The notes beneath the pieces are model-generated. The model searched no databases. It was not told the origin of the DNA and worked only from the letters and a program-made list of their open reading frames with translations. Shown in pieces: positions 45,665 through 54,786 of a DNA stretch of 64,000 bases (its first letter is position 1; the number at the start of each line of letters is the position of its first letter). The position numbers and the translations under genes were made by a program. The stretch comes from Clostridia bacterium (lineage in GTDB: Bacteria; Bacillota; Clostridia; Christensenellales; Aristaeellaceae): positions 22,861 to 86,860 of the forward strand of contig JAFYFC010000036.1 of the NCBI GenBank assembly GCA_017543905.1, in the 5' to 3' direction.

Positions 45665-46705
45665 TTGAATAAGATGGTTTCAATTATTGTTGCGGTTTAC
45701 AACTTAGAACGGTATATCAAGCGATGCCTTTCAACAATTAAGGACCAAACATATGATGATATAGAGGTTCTAGTCATCAATGATGGCTCCACTGACAACA
45801 GCCTATCAGTAATTCAAGAATCCATCAAAGGCGATAAGCGATTTCAAATAATTGATATACCAAATGGAGGTGTATCTAATGCAAGAAACATAGGCTTACA
45901 GGAATCAAGGGGAGAGTATATTGCTTTCATAGATGGAGATGACATTATTTCTAAGAGTTATATATACTCGCTTATGGCAGTCATGGATGAGGACGTTGTT
46001 TTGTCAATGTGTAATAGCGAGTCACTTCAGGAATCTCAAGTATTTTCCGAAGATCGGTGTTTATTTTCCGATGAACCGAAACCAAACACCATGATAGAAG
46101 CGAAACAATGTGCCGAATGGCTGCTTGGCGGCCAATTTGCAACTCGCGTGTGGGGAGCCATTTTTCGCAGACAAGCAATCGGAGATCTGAGATTTAACAA
46201 TGAATTAAAAAATGCAGAAGACAAATTGTTTCTGTTTTCTTTTCTTGTAAGAAACGCTAATAAAAGTGTAGCTTACTCAAAGGCGAAACTATATGGGTAT
46301 GTAGTTAATCGACCGACCTCGGCAACTAATAGAGCATGGAATGGTCGAACAGATGCAGTGATAGCATCAGATCTGATGGACAACCTAGTCAAAACGCATT
46401 TTCCGTCTTGGAAGGATGTATCGGATCAAAACAGGATTGTATCACGTCTTGATATTTTGAAGAGTATTATTAGGGCAAACAACAAGACTATGGAAGCACA
46501 AGAAGTTTTTGAAAGAATACGAACCGAATTGAAAAGTATTAGTAGACCAGGCTGCCTCTCATTTAGAACAAAAACAGAACTGATATGTTTGACTATCGGT
46601 AGATTAGCTTACAAAATACTAATCAAGCTTTTTTACTTAATTATGAATGATGCGGCTAGAAACAGAACAAAAGAAAAAAGAAAGATTATCATTTGCCGAC
46701 AATGA
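45665..46705 (+). CDS. Glycosyltransferase family 2
   Basis: 346-residue GT-A inverting glycosyltransferase. N-terminal VSIIVAVYNLERYIKRCLSTI, VLVINDGSTDNSL, NGGVSNARNIGLQESRGEYIAFIDGDDII with the metal-binding DGD. The C-terminal part is helical and may lie at the membrane. The longest start is TTG at 45665; ATG at 45674 is an alternative and no clear ribosome site separates them. First gene after the IS element. Confidence 0.92.
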   Translation: MNKMVSIIVAVYNLERYIKRCLSTIKDQTYDDIEVLVINDGSTDNSLSVIQESIKGDKRFQIIDIPNGGVSNARNIGLQESRGEYIAFIDGDDIISKSYIYSLMAVMDEDVVLSMCNSESLQESQVFSEDRCLFSDEPKPNTMIEAKQCAEWLLGGQFATRVWGAIFRRQAIGDLRFNNELKNAEDKLFLFSFLVRNANKSVAYSKAKLYGYVVNRPTSATNRAWNGRTDAVIASDLMDNLVKTHFPSWKDVSDQNRIVSRLDILKSIIRANNKTMEAQEVFERIRTELKSISRPGCLSFRTKTELICLTIGRLAYKILIKLFYLIMNDAARNRTKEKRKIIICRQ

Positions 46706-46722
46706 ATGATAGGGGTTAAACA

Positions 46723-47733
46723 ATGGAAAGAGATTATTCTGTATCCTTAACGCGTGTTGTTGCAACGCTATTTATTGTGATTTGTCATTTGGGAAGTCAT
46801 TTTAATTCAATACTTGTCGGACAGTTCTTTAACGTTGGTGTTCCGATTTTTTTCTTGATTTCTGGCTACCTATATGGAGATAAAAAGATCAACAATGCTG
46901 GCGATTTTCTTTTTAAACGTTATGTTCGTCTTGAAATTCCTGCACTACTTTGGCTTTCTATCACATGCATTTCTTCGTTTGCACAGAAGCAGAGCTTTCC
47001 AAACACACATGAAGTGGTTTTTTTGCTCCTTAATCTCCAAGGCTTGGGATTTATTTTTACTAGGATGCAAAACCTATTTATAGGTCCATGGTTCTTTACT
47101 TGCATTATGTTTTGTTATGTATTATTGGTGATACTTAGAAGAATTGAATTAAAGCATTCCAACATTCAAATTGTCACGAACAAAGGCGGTCTGTTATTCT
47201 TACTCGTTTTCTGTATGCTTGGTCTAATACATATAAATATTAGTGGTGCACTCGGCTTTTTTATTGGACTTGCTCTCAAACACTATCATTTAATTGATTG
47301 CCCAAAGAAAAAGAGTATTTTCAACTACATTCTCTTTTTTCTGTTTGCAGTCTCTATCCGATTATTAACAAAGAGGATGCTCGATGGTTCAGTGTTCTAT
47401 GATGAAATCATCGTCCCATTAACCCATATTATTTTGGCAGTAGCGTTATTTGCAAGTATAAAATGGATGTTTGAAATCACTCCTCGAATAATGAATAGAA
47501 TTGCTTCCAGCAAGATCCTACAGCATTTGGATCGCATCTCAGTTTATGCCTATATATCTCATGATATGCTTATATCGGGGGTGCTTCTATCTTTATTTCA
47601 ATTATCCATATCGATATACTTAAGCATACCGCTATATTTTGTTGCTGTTGTTATCCTTGCTACGGCTCTATGCTTCATAGGTGAATTCTTAACAGATGTG
47701 ATAGATAAGACAAAGATATGGCTAATAGGATAA
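46723..47733 (+). CDS. Acyltransferase family 3 membrane protein
   Basis: 336 residues with about ten helices. The opening MERDYSVSLTRVVATLFIVICHLGSHF holds the family R...H pattern, and VGVPIFFLISGYLYGDKKI followed by FKRYVRLEIPALLW is the second conserved region. Such proteins O-acetylate polysaccharides or their lipid-linked precursors. AGGGG lies seven bases before the ATG. Confidence 0.9.
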   Translation: MERDYSVSLTRVVATLFIVICHLGSHFNSILVGQFFNVGVPIFFLISGYLYGDKKINNAGDFLFKRYVRLEIPALLWLSITCISSFAQKQSFPNTHEVVFLLLNLQGLGFIFTRMQNLFIGPWFFTCIMFCYVLLVILRRIELKHSNIQIVTNKGGLLFLLVFCMLGLIHINISGALGFFIGLALKHYHLIDCPKKKSIFNYILFFLFAVSIRLLTKRMLDGSVFYDEIIVPLTHIILAVALFASIKWMFEITPRIMNRIASSKILQHLDRISVYAYISHDMLISGVLLSLFQLSISIYLSIPLYFVAVVILATALCFIGEFLTDVIDKTKIWLIG

Positions 47734-47780
47734 TGAAAGCCAATATTAATTGTAAATCAAACATATGTGAGTAAAATGCT

Positions 47781-48800
47781 ATGGAACAAAAAGAAATAAC
47801 ACTTCGCAAGAACAATAATAATCCTAATGAGATTGCAACTCAAAGAATCATTTATCTAGACTGTGCAAGAGCCCTGTGTATGCTTTATATAATTGCAGTA
47901 CATCATATCGAAGAGTATTTACAAAACCCCATTTTTTCCACAGATAACGGATTAAGGTGGGATGCATCTATTACAACTGTTGTTTTGGGAACTTTTTCGT
48001 TCTTATCTGGCTTTTTTTTACTGAATGGAAGAATCAAGAACAAAACAGATATGTATTCGTTTATCAAGAAAAGAGTGCTACGAATTTACCCACTGTTTTT
48101 GATTTCTACAATTACGCTGACAGTAATTAGCCTTCTGTTAGGAGAGGAAGTGTCTATTTTGAAATTTCTTCTAACACTATTAGGGGTAGTATGCTATGTA
48201 ATGCCCCCACCAATGACGATATGGTATGTCAGCATGATTATTTCATTTTATATATTTAGCATGTTCTTGCTAACGCTGGGAAATAAGTACAGGTGGCTAT
48301 TATCTATTGCAATTTACCTGCTGTTCATAATAGTACGACAGTTTGAAATACTAAACATTGATGACAGAATACTAGTATACTGGCCAGTATATAATATGGG
48401 AGGTATAGTAGCAAGCAAAAAACGGTTGCTTCTGAAAATCAAAAAACTAAGGTTTATATTGATCCCTACAGTTTTGATGCTAATTGGTATCATTTTTTTC
48501 GATTACTATAGCATAATCAAGGATACTCTGCTTGCTGCTCTGGGTGTTCCGATTGTTTTGTTTGTAGCAATTCAGCTCGAAAAGGTATTATATCTAGGAA
48601 GTGTTTTGACGAAAGTAAGCTATGCTAGTTTTGTTGCATATTTATTTCATAGGCAGTATTTTGCTGCGTTACATGGGTTGTTAGGGAAAATTTCGCTTAC
48701 ATGTGCTCTGTTTGTATGGGTTCCAATACTTCTATTGATTTCGTATTATGTTCAAAAAGTATATGATGTGGTTATACATAAGCTACTTGAAGTGTCTTGA
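47781..48800 (+). CDS. Acyltransferase family 3 membrane protein
   Basis: 339 residues, about ten helices. RIIYLDCARALCMLYIIAVHHIEEY (R and catalytic-type HH), FSFLSGFFLLNG and IKKRVLRIYPLFLIST are family landmarks. It is only distantly similar to the previous acyltransferase, so it may use another acceptor position or acyl group. Confidence 0.9.
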   Translation: MEQKEITLRKNNNNPNEIATQRIIYLDCARALCMLYIIAVHHIEEYLQNPIFSTDNGLRWDASITTVVLGTFSFLSGFFLLNGRIKNKTDMYSFIKKRVLRIYPLFLISTITLTVISLLLGEEVSILKFLLTLLGVVCYVMPPPMTIWYVSMIISFYIFSMFLLTLGNKYRWLLSIAIYLLFIIVRQFEILNIDDRILVYWPVYNMGGIVASKKRLLLKIKKLRFILIPTVLMLIGIIFFDYYSIIKDTLLAALGVPIVLFVAIQLEKVLYLGSVLTKVSYASFVAYLFHRQYFAALHGLLGKISLTCALFVWVPILLLISYYVQKVYDVVIHKLLEVS

Positions 48801-48948
48801 GCAGCAGGAAAACTCATCAATTGTATCTATGTTAGCCAAGCTCCTTACGAAATGCGACGGCAGGCTCGGACATCTGCTTCGAAAAAATGAATCGCATATA
48901 CCTCAGCGCATGAAGACGCTGCTTCAGCGCTTTAAAAAGAACGACTGA
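48801..48948 (+). pseudogene. Possible 3' remnant of a deleted gene
   Basis: After the acyltransferase stop an open frame continues to 48948 with a basic, helical reading (MLAKLLTKCDGRLGHLLRKN...). Codon choice is GC-richer than in the acyltransferase, and there is no ribosome site. It may be a leftover of a gene lost where the AT-rich locus meets the GC-rich genes downstream, or only chance. Confidence 0.25.
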
Positions 48949-48966
48949 CAGGACAAATATCTGCCT

Positions 48967-51021
48967 ATGCCACTACCCACTCCCCTCTTCGACATCTTAA
49001 TATCCGCCCTCTGGCACGGCGCCCCAATTTCCGCCCCCGTGCCGGACGACGTGTTGCGCGAATTACAGGCTCAGGCCGTTGACGGCCTTGCCCTGGCGGT
49101 GCTTCCTGGCAGGAGCACGGAGAAGTACGCTTGGGTCGCGCAGTTTGTGCAGATGGCTTCTGTGCAGACGGCGGCGCTGCGCGTGCTGGCGGACGCGCAC
49201 ATCCCCGCTGTGGTCATCAAGGGCACGGCCACGGGCGTGTATTATCCCGTGCCGTACCTGCGCCGCTACGGGGACATCGACATCCTCGTGCACCCGGACA
49301 ACTACCGCGCGGCAATTGCGTCGCTGGCCGGGCAGGGCTTCGTGCAGGAGGGCGACGTCGGCGCAGACGAAACGCATCTGTATAAGGACGGCTGGTTGGT
49401 GGAGCTGCACCAGAACCCGCCGGGGCTGGAGCGTGTGCAGGAGGGCGCGGATATCCTAAAATACCTGCTGGCGGGGCTTGACGACATACAGCAGGCGGAG
49501 ATTTCGCAGCCGCACTGCCGCTTTCCGGTGCTGCCGTGGAAGCAGCATGGGCTCGAGCTCATCTGGCACATTCGCGAGCACATGTACAACGGCCTCGGCC
49601 TCAGGCAGATAATCGACTGGATGCTCTTCGCGCATCGTCACCTGCGGGACGCAGCCGCGTTCGCGGAGTTCCGTCCCGTGCTGGAAATGGCGGGCCTATA
49701 CAATCTGGCGCAGACGGTCACGCGCATGTGCCAGATTTACCTCGGCCTTCCGGACGAGTTCCCCTGGTGCGCGGACGCGGAGGACAGCCTGTGCGAGGAG
49801 CTTATGGAGTTCGTGCTCGAGCAGGGCAATTTCGGCGTCAAGCGCAGCGACGACAAGCTGGCCAAGGTGCTCACCCGCTATCACAGCCCGCTAAAATTCC
49901 TCAGGGGCATGCAGCGCTTCGGCAGGGAAAACTGGCCTGCCGCGCGCAGGCATCCCGCGCTGCGCCCCTTCGCGTGGGCTTATACCGCTGCGGTCGGCGC
50001 GCGCAATCTGTTTAATAAAGAAGGGCGCGCCCGCATATCCGCCGGAATCGGCGAGAGCCGTCAGCGCCGGGATTTGTTCACGCGCCTGTACGGCGGAGAC
50101 GCGCCGCGGGTCGTCGTTACGCCGAAGCCCAAAAAACAGCCGCAGCCGCAGCCGCGCGCGCGTTCGCTGCCGCTTAAGCAGCGCGTCCGTGCGCTGTACG
50201 AGCACGTCGCCCGTTCGCCCCTGCGCGCGCCGCTGTATTATCTGGAAAACCTGTATTTTACCCTGCGTTACCCGCTGTTCGGCAAACCGAAGATTTCGGC
50301 AGCGGAGCGCGAGAACGTCGAACGGAACGTCACCTTCATATATAAATCCTTCAACCGCCAGAAGCTTGCGAAGCGCTGCTATAAGGTAATCAAACGGTAC
50401 TATCCTAACGCGCGCGTGGTCGTCGCGGACGACAGCGCGCAGCCGCTGCAGATACCCAGCCTCGCGCAGGGCGACCTTATACTGCACCTGCCCTTCAACA
50501 GCGGCCTGAGCCAGGGCCTTATCGCCGCGCTGGCGGAGGTGAAGACGCCCTATACTATGCGGCTTGACGACGACGAGCTGCTCACTCCGGCCAGCAATAT
50601 CCACGGGCAGCTTGCATTCCTGCAGAAGCATAACGAGGTCGATCTGGTCGGTTTACAAGCAAAACACATCCGTCCCGAGCGCGGTGCGGCGGGGTACAGC
50701 CGCATCCGTATGAACAGGAGCCTGATAATCCCCGCGGGAACGCTTATCGACGGGCGCGAGGTCGTGTACAAGACCGCAGACCTGTTCCTTGTCCGCACTG
50801 CAAGCTACCGCAAGGTCGGCTACGATCCCAACATCCGCATGACCATCCATCAGGAGTTCTTCTACCGCGCAGCTGGGCAGATCATCTGTGTGCAGGACAC
50901 GCATGCGTTCATACTGCACTGCCATAACCATTTCGCAAAAAAGAACTACGCCAAATACCGCGCGGATTATTCGGGCGACGTGGCGTATATTGCAAAGAAG
51001 CATGGCGGGGGCTACCGCTGA
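48967..51021 (+). CDS. Fusion: NTP_transf_5-type nucleotidyltransferase plus GT-A glycosyltransferase
   Basis: 684 residues. Residues 1 to about 330 form an uncharacterised nucleotidyltransferase of the NTP_transf_5 type, with VVIKGTATGVYYPVPYLRRYGDIDILVHPDNY (the GD.D metal site), VELHQNPPG and WKQHGLELIWHIREHMYNG. A Pro/Gln/Arg-rich linker lies near 380-400. From about 440 a glycosyltransferase of GT-A type follows, with VTFIYKSFNRQKLAKRCYKVIKRYYP, VVADDSAQP and YTMRLDDDELLTP (DxD). GC-rich codon use differs from the preceding AT-rich genes. NTP_transf_5 proteins also occur with HprK-like kinases in lasso-peptide clusters, and such a kinase is encoded 1.4 kb away. Confidence 0.82.
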   Translation: MPLPTPLFDILISALWHGAPISAPVPDDVLRELQAQAVDGLALAVLPGRSTEKYAWVAQFVQMASVQTAALRVLADAHIPAVVIKGTATGVYYPVPYLRRYGDIDILVHPDNYRAAIASLAGQGFVQEGDVGADETHLYKDGWLVELHQNPPGLERVQEGADILKYLLAGLDDIQQAEISQPHCRFPVLPWKQHGLELIWHIREHMYNGLGLRQIIDWMLFAHRHLRDAAAFAEFRPVLEMAGLYNLAQTVTRMCQIYLGLPDEFPWCADAEDSLCEELMEFVLEQGNFGVKRSDDKLAKVLTRYHSPLKFLRGMQRFGRENWPAARRHPALRPFAWAYTAAVGARNLFNKEGRARISAGIGESRQRRDLFTRLYGGDAPRVVVTPKPKKQPQPQPRARSLPLKQRVRALYEHVARSPLRAPLYYLENLYFTLRYPLFGKPKISAAERENVERNVTFIYKSFNRQKLAKRCYKVIKRYYPNARVVVADDSAQPLQIPSLAQGDLILHLPFNSGLSQGLIAALAEVKTPYTMRLDDDELLTPASNIHGQLAFLQKHNEVDLVGLQAKHIRPERGAAGYSRIRMNRSLIIPAGTLIDGREVVYKTADLFLVRTASYRKVGYDPNIRMTIHQEFFYRAAGQIICVQDTHAFILHCHNHFAKKNYAKYRADYSGDVAYIAKKHGGGYR

Positions 51022-51027
51022 TATCGC

Positions 51028-51957
51028 ATGGAAAACGAGCTTATTTCCGTTATCGTGCCCATGTACAACGTGGAGCGCTATATCGAGGGCTGTCTGCGCT
51101 CGGTTCTGGGCGGGAAGTATAAAAAAATAGAGCTTATCTGCGTAGACGACGGCAGTACGGACGGCACAGTTGCCGCCGCCGCGCGTGTGCGTGACGGGGA
51201 CGCCCGCGTCCGCATTATCAAGCAGCCCAATCAGGGCGTATCCGCTGCGCGGAATACCGGCTTACGTGCAGCATCCGGCGCGTATATCGCGTTTGCGGAT
51301 GCGGACGACTGGGTTTCGCAGGACTACCTTTCCACACTGTATGAAATCGCACAGCAGAAGTACGCGGATATCGTAAGATGCGCGTTTTTCAGCACAGTCA
51401 GATATGCTCCATTTTCGCCGTTTCCGGAGGATGCTGTATTTGAGGTGACGCAGGTTCCGGAGCAGAAAAAGGGGCGTGACCTTGTGCGCCCGGTGTGGTG
51501 TGCGCTCTATAGAAGGGAAATCTGCCCGTCCTTCGACGTGGGCGTGCAGATCGGCGAGGATCTGCTGTACAATATCCGCATACTCAGCGCACACGCGGAG
51601 CTGACTGCGTGGCTGTGCAGCAAGCGCTTATACGCACATTATTGCCGGGCGGCGTCTATTATAAACGCAGCGGGCGTAGAGGAGCATTGTTCCGCGTTCA
51701 ACGCGATCACTGCCAGCCTGCCCACACTGCCGGTGAAAAAATACGCGGTCGTGTGCGCGGTAAAGCAAGCGCTCGCGTTCCGGGAGCATATCAACATGCT
51801 GGGCAAGACGGAATACCGTCCGCGCGCGCGTGTGCTGCTGCGGCAGGCATTCAGCCTGCTGCTCAAATGCCGGGAGCTTCCGTTTTACGAGAAAACCAAG
51901 TATGTACCGTTTATCTGCTCTGCAAAGCTGTATGAAATGTACAGGCGGAGCAGGTGA
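51028..51957 (+). CDS. Glycosyltransferase family 2
   Basis: 309-residue GT-A enzyme: ISVIVPMYNVERYIEGCLRSV, LICVDDGSTDGTV, QGVSAARNTGLRAASGAYIAFADADDWVS (DAD metal site). Six bases separate it from the fusion gene upstream, so the two are translated together. It ends ten bases from the converging peptidase gene and closes the polysaccharide locus. Confidence 0.93.
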   Translation: MENELISVIVPMYNVERYIEGCLRSVLGGKYKKIELICVDDGSTDGTVAAAARVRDGDARVRIIKQPNQGVSAARNTGLRAASGAYIAFADADDWVSQDYLSTLYEIAQQKYADIVRCAFFSTVRYAPFSPFPEDAVFEVTQVPEQKKGRDLVRPVWCALYRREICPSFDVGVQIGEDLLYNIRILSAHAELTAWLCSKRLYAHYCRAASIINAAGVEEHCSAFNAITASLPTLPVKKYAVVCAVKQALAFREHINMLGKTEYRPRARVLLRQAFSLLLKCRELPFYEKTKYVPFICSAKLYEMYRRSR

Positions 51958-51966
51958 GAGGTACTT

Positions 51967-52416
51967 TTATCTGTGCAGCTGTGAAAATCTGCGTTTCAGA
52001 TGGTTTCTTGCTCGCAGTATGAGCATGCGCAAGGGATAGCAGTCACACCATATATGGGTATAAAGCTTGTATTTGAAGTCTGTCGGATAGATAGATTTGC
52101 CGCCACGGATCATGCGAGTCATTACGCCTAAAATCATTTCGTCGGTCACGTCGCGCTCGACGAACGTGTTGTTGTCGCCGGCGATCAGATAGCCGTGGGG
52201 GAGTACCTTCAGTATGCGGTGCAATATATACATATCGCTGCGTTTATACAGCACCACGTCGTACTTTTTGAAGCGCGGCGTGGTTTTTTTATGTATTTCG
52301 ATTATATCTCGGCGCTGGCGCAGCAGGGGCAGCATGCTTACGCCTACGTTTGTATATGCCAGATAGCCCTTCTCAGCGAGCATTTCCTCAAAGGTATAGG
52401 CTTTTACTTCAAGCAT
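51967..52416 (-). CDS. SipW-type S26 signal peptidase-like protease
   Basis: 149 residues. Catalytic Ser27 lies in VGVSMLPLL (SxMxP). The second motif is MYILHRILKV, with His66 where eubacterial enzymes have Lys, the arrangement of the SipW/Sec11 (Ser-His) group, followed by LIAGDNNTF. No clear membrane helix is seen, so it may work at the cytoplasmic face or on a pre-processed peptide. Last gene of the putative peptide operon; its start overlaps the end of the kinase gene by eight bases (ATGCTTGA). It could remove the leader from the modified peptide. Confidence 0.8.
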   Translation of the reverse strand: MLEVKAYTFEEMLAEKGYLAYTNVGVSMLPLLRQRRDIIEIHKKTTPRFKKYDVVLYKRSDMYILHRILKVLPHGYLIAGDNNTFVERDVTDEMILGVMTRMIRGGKSIYPTDFKYKLYTHIWCDCYPLRMLILRARNHLKRRFSQLHR

Positions 52417-53179
52417 CGTCGTTTTTCGGCTTCGCCGTCTCGTAGGCTAAGCGCACGGATTCGGCGGTGGGATGGCTGCGGAATTTGAAGAATTTCACCT
52501 TGCCATCCATTGCCTTCAAAAGCTGTATCGTTTTGCGCATCGCGTCCGGATCGGCGGGACGGTAGGTCTGCTGTAATAGAAACGGAAACGCCTTGCCCAA
52601 ACTGACCTCTTCAATGCTGTCTGGCATGCCTTCATTCGCGCGCTCTAACAGGAAGATTGCTCGAAGCGGAACCATAGTGTTAGTGTTCAAGCCCTCCCTG
52701 CCGCTCCACGGGGTACCGCAGGCTAGCGCTTCTGTATCTGTTATTTTAATAAGTGGCTTGTCGCCGTTTACAAAAAACGTGTTGGGATATTCTTCTTGCC
52801 ATAAAAGCGCACGTGTTGTTTTTCCAACTCCGCTGGCGGCAGTGAGCATATATGCACAACCCTGAGTAGCGATTACCGCGCCGTGCATGAGGAAAGTATT
52901 ATAATCGATCACTTTTTTCGCAATTTTTTCATACAAAATCAATGGTTCAGTGTGATCATCTGCATAACACACAGCTACACCCGGGATACTTTTTTGCGCC
53001 TCTGGTATTTCATCACGTGCAGCGATAATTTCCTCAATCGATGCTCTCACCACAATATCAGGTGTGGCAAACTGTGCAAGATACTTATGGCACAGGTTTA
53101 GTATATACCTGAAATTGCATTCGACTTCGATATTCAGCCCTGCTAGTTTTATCTTGAAATACTCAATATCATTATTCAT
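52409..53179 (-). CDS. HprK-like kinase of a peptide-modification cluster
   Basis: 256 residues. P-loop ASGVGKTT at 115-122, a downstream NGDKPLIKI block and CGTPWSGREGLNTN resemble the C-terminal domain of HPr kinase and the PEP-carboxykinase fold. Similar small kinases phosphorylate a serine of lasso precursors (paeninodin type) or occur in SynChlorMet cassettes. The start at 53179 overlaps the radical SAM stop by eight bases and has a GGAAAG site; the frame is open to 53419, but that part runs inside the radical SAM gene. The substrate here is unproven. Confidence 0.78.
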   Translation of the reverse strand: MNNDIEYFKIKLAGLNIEVECNFRYILNLCHKYLAQFATPDIVVRASIEEIIAARDEIPEAQKSIPGVAVCYADDHTEPLILYEKIAKKVIDYNTFLMHGAVIATQGCAYMLTAASGVGKTTRALLWQEEYPNTFFVNGDKPLIKITDTEALACGTPWSGREGLNTNTMVPLRAIFLLERANEGMPDSIEEVSLGKAFPFLLQQTYRPADPDAMRKTIQLLKAMDGKVKFFKFRSHPTAESVRLAYETAKPKNDDA

Positions 53180-54320
53180 TTTCTTTCTTTCCTTTATACC
53201 GGAAAAAGCCTGCTTCTGCCAGTTTTCTTGTGCGCTCGCAGATTTCTTGATTGCAGTGCCCTTTCGGTGCATCTTTATGCAGACCTTGACAATGTATACA
53301 TACATGGAAATACGAACATCTGCTGCATTCTCCAGGTATAGGGTAATTGATGGCCAGTGCATGCAGCTTCTCCCATGCTCTATTGAAACCGAGTTCTGAA
53401 ATTGGCAATTTATACTCATCCAGTGAATTGCACAGCATCATATAGCCGTCATAACTTACAGCGAAAGAACTCATACCCGCTCCGCATAATAAGCCTTTGT
53501 CATTACGTCTCTCACGGTTTGTCATTGGCAACTCCTCTGGCGTATTTGGTATTAGTTCCATATTGACTTTTTCGGCTCTTAATCGGTATATCTCCACATA
53601 TTGGTCCAGTGTCATATCTTCTAAGTTTCTGCCTGTGTTTTTACGAGGCGTAGTCAATTTGCAGTTTACTTCGTAGGGCAAATTTAGCGAATGCACGAAA
53701 TCTATCAGTCGATGCATATCTTCATACATATACTTGTTGGGAGTGATGGCAATCTGTAAGCGTAATCCTGCATCTTTAATGGCACATATGTTTGTGAAGA
53801 CTTTTTCAAATACACGATGACCGGTAACTTTTTCGTATGATTTTTCATCGCTACCGTACAGTGATAACTGAATATTGGCAGGCTTGTATTTCTTAAAAAA
53901 ATCAATACGCTTCTCATCTAGAAATACACCGTTTGTCATAACGGTTACACTTATATTGTGCTTTATAAGATACAGATATACACTATCGAAATCCCCATAT
54001 GTCAAACATTCTCCACCGGTTAGAGTAGCTTTTCTCATGCCTGCGTTACGTGCCTGATCTACGATGTCTATCCATTTTTCAGAGGACAACAACCTATTAG
54101 CGTCAAAATCCTTACCGCTTAGGTGTATATAACACATCTTGCAATCCAAATTACACAGAGGTGTAAGTTCGAAGCACCCGTGTATGGGGATTCCGCGCTC
54201 ACGTGCTTTACCCTCCAAAAAAAAACTTATACGCCTTCGCTTTTCCTTATCATTTAAATCGAGTGTGTTCAGATAGCGAACATAATCGACAAAACTCTCA
54301 TGTTGGCTTTCTTCTAACAT
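53172..54320 (-). CDS. Radical SAM/SPASM peptide maturase
   Basis: 382 residues. The radical SAM cluster motif is Cys56, Cys60 and Cys63 in TPLCNLDCKMCYIH; GGECL follows as the SAM-binding glycine motif. The C-terminal SPASM region has Cys in LLCGAGMSSFAVSYDGYMMLCNS and CSRCSYFHVCIHCQGLHKDAPKGHCNQEIC, room for two auxiliary clusters. Such enzymes form thioether, C-C or similar cross-links in ribosomal peptides. It lies downstream of a PqqD-like gene and upstream of the kinase, with overlap. The precursor genes at 54787 and 55142 are the candidate substrates. Confidence 0.92.
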   Translation of the reverse strand: MLEESQHESFVDYVRYLNTLDLNDKEKRRRISFFLEGKARERGIPIHGCFELTPLCNLDCKMCYIHLSGKDFDANRLLSSEKWIDIVDQARNAGMRKATLTGGECLTYGDFDSVYLYLIKHNISVTVMTNGVFLDEKRIDFFKKYKPANIQLSLYGSDEKSYEKVTGHRVFEKVFTNICAIKDAGLRLQIAITPNKYMYEDMHRLIDFVHSLNLPYEVNCKLTTPRKNTGRNLEDMTLDQYVEIYRLRAEKVNMELIPNTPEELPMTNRERRNDKGLLCGAGMSSFAVSYDGYMMLCNSLDEYKLPISELGFNRAWEKLHALAINYPIPGECSRCSYFHVCIHCQGLHKDAPKGHCNQEICERTRKLAEAGFFRYKGKKENE

Positions 54321-54400
54321 ATTCTCTCTGAAAACCTCCTGACTAATCGAACGAAAAAGATATTTAAAGCGACTTAAATAGCATTATCCTGTAACTGTTT

Positions 54401-54442
54401 AGGAAATAAAACAAACGGCAACAGCAATCTATTGCCGTTGCC
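54401..54442 (-). terminator. Hairpin between the PqqD-like and radical SAM genes (partial terminator)
   Basis: On the minus strand GGCAACGGCAA-TAGA-TTGCTGTTGCC (11 bp, one G-T pair) followed by GTTTGTTTTATTT. It lies 20 bases after the PqqD-like stop and 80 bases before the maturase start, so it would lower expression of the enzyme genes relative to the peptides. Confidence 0.7.
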
Positions 54443-54460
54443 TGCTTATACCATTTTAAA

Positions 54461-54727
54461 CTACGCATTTAAAATACCTATTTCAAGTAACTGGCTTACA
54501 AATCTCTCTACATCTGCTTTGGCAATGGCTTTATCTACATCATATTCAGTGGTGAGATAATCCACTAGTTCCATAGTCGTTTTAGGTGTATCCATGCACT
54601 TAAGCAAAAAAGCAGCTGCTTCGCTTAAAGCAACAATCCCGTTAAATGATGTTGCAGCATCACCCACGGGGATTGCCATATATTCACCTGATACTTCTAC
54701 TATTTCATAGGAATCATTAACAGTCAT
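54461..54727 (-). CDS. PqqD-like peptide-recognition protein
   Basis: 88 residues. The layout (short beta hairpins in YEIVEVSGEYMAIPVGDAATSFNGIVALSEAAAFLL, then a winged helix with TMELVDYLTTEYDV and DVERFVSQLLEIGIL) is that of PqqD/RRE proteins. These hold the leader of a precursor peptide and present it to the maturase. The start at 54727 follows GGTGG at seven bases. It stands between the small peptide genes and the radical SAM gene. Confidence 0.88.
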   Translation of the reverse strand: MTVNDSYEIVEVSGEYMAIPVGDAATSFNGIVALSEAAAFLLKCMDTPKTTMELVDYLTTEYDVDKAIAKADVERFVSQLLEIGILNA

Positions 54728-54786
54728 AATGAAACCACCAATTATCAACTACTCGAAGTTCTGAATAAGTATCAGTTAGGGCTCCA

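Noticed and set aside
53180..53419. Longer N terminus of the HprK-like kinase
   Set aside because: The extra 80 codons lie inside the radical SAM gene in another frame and have no ribosome site; the ATG at 53179 has both a site and a typical overlap.
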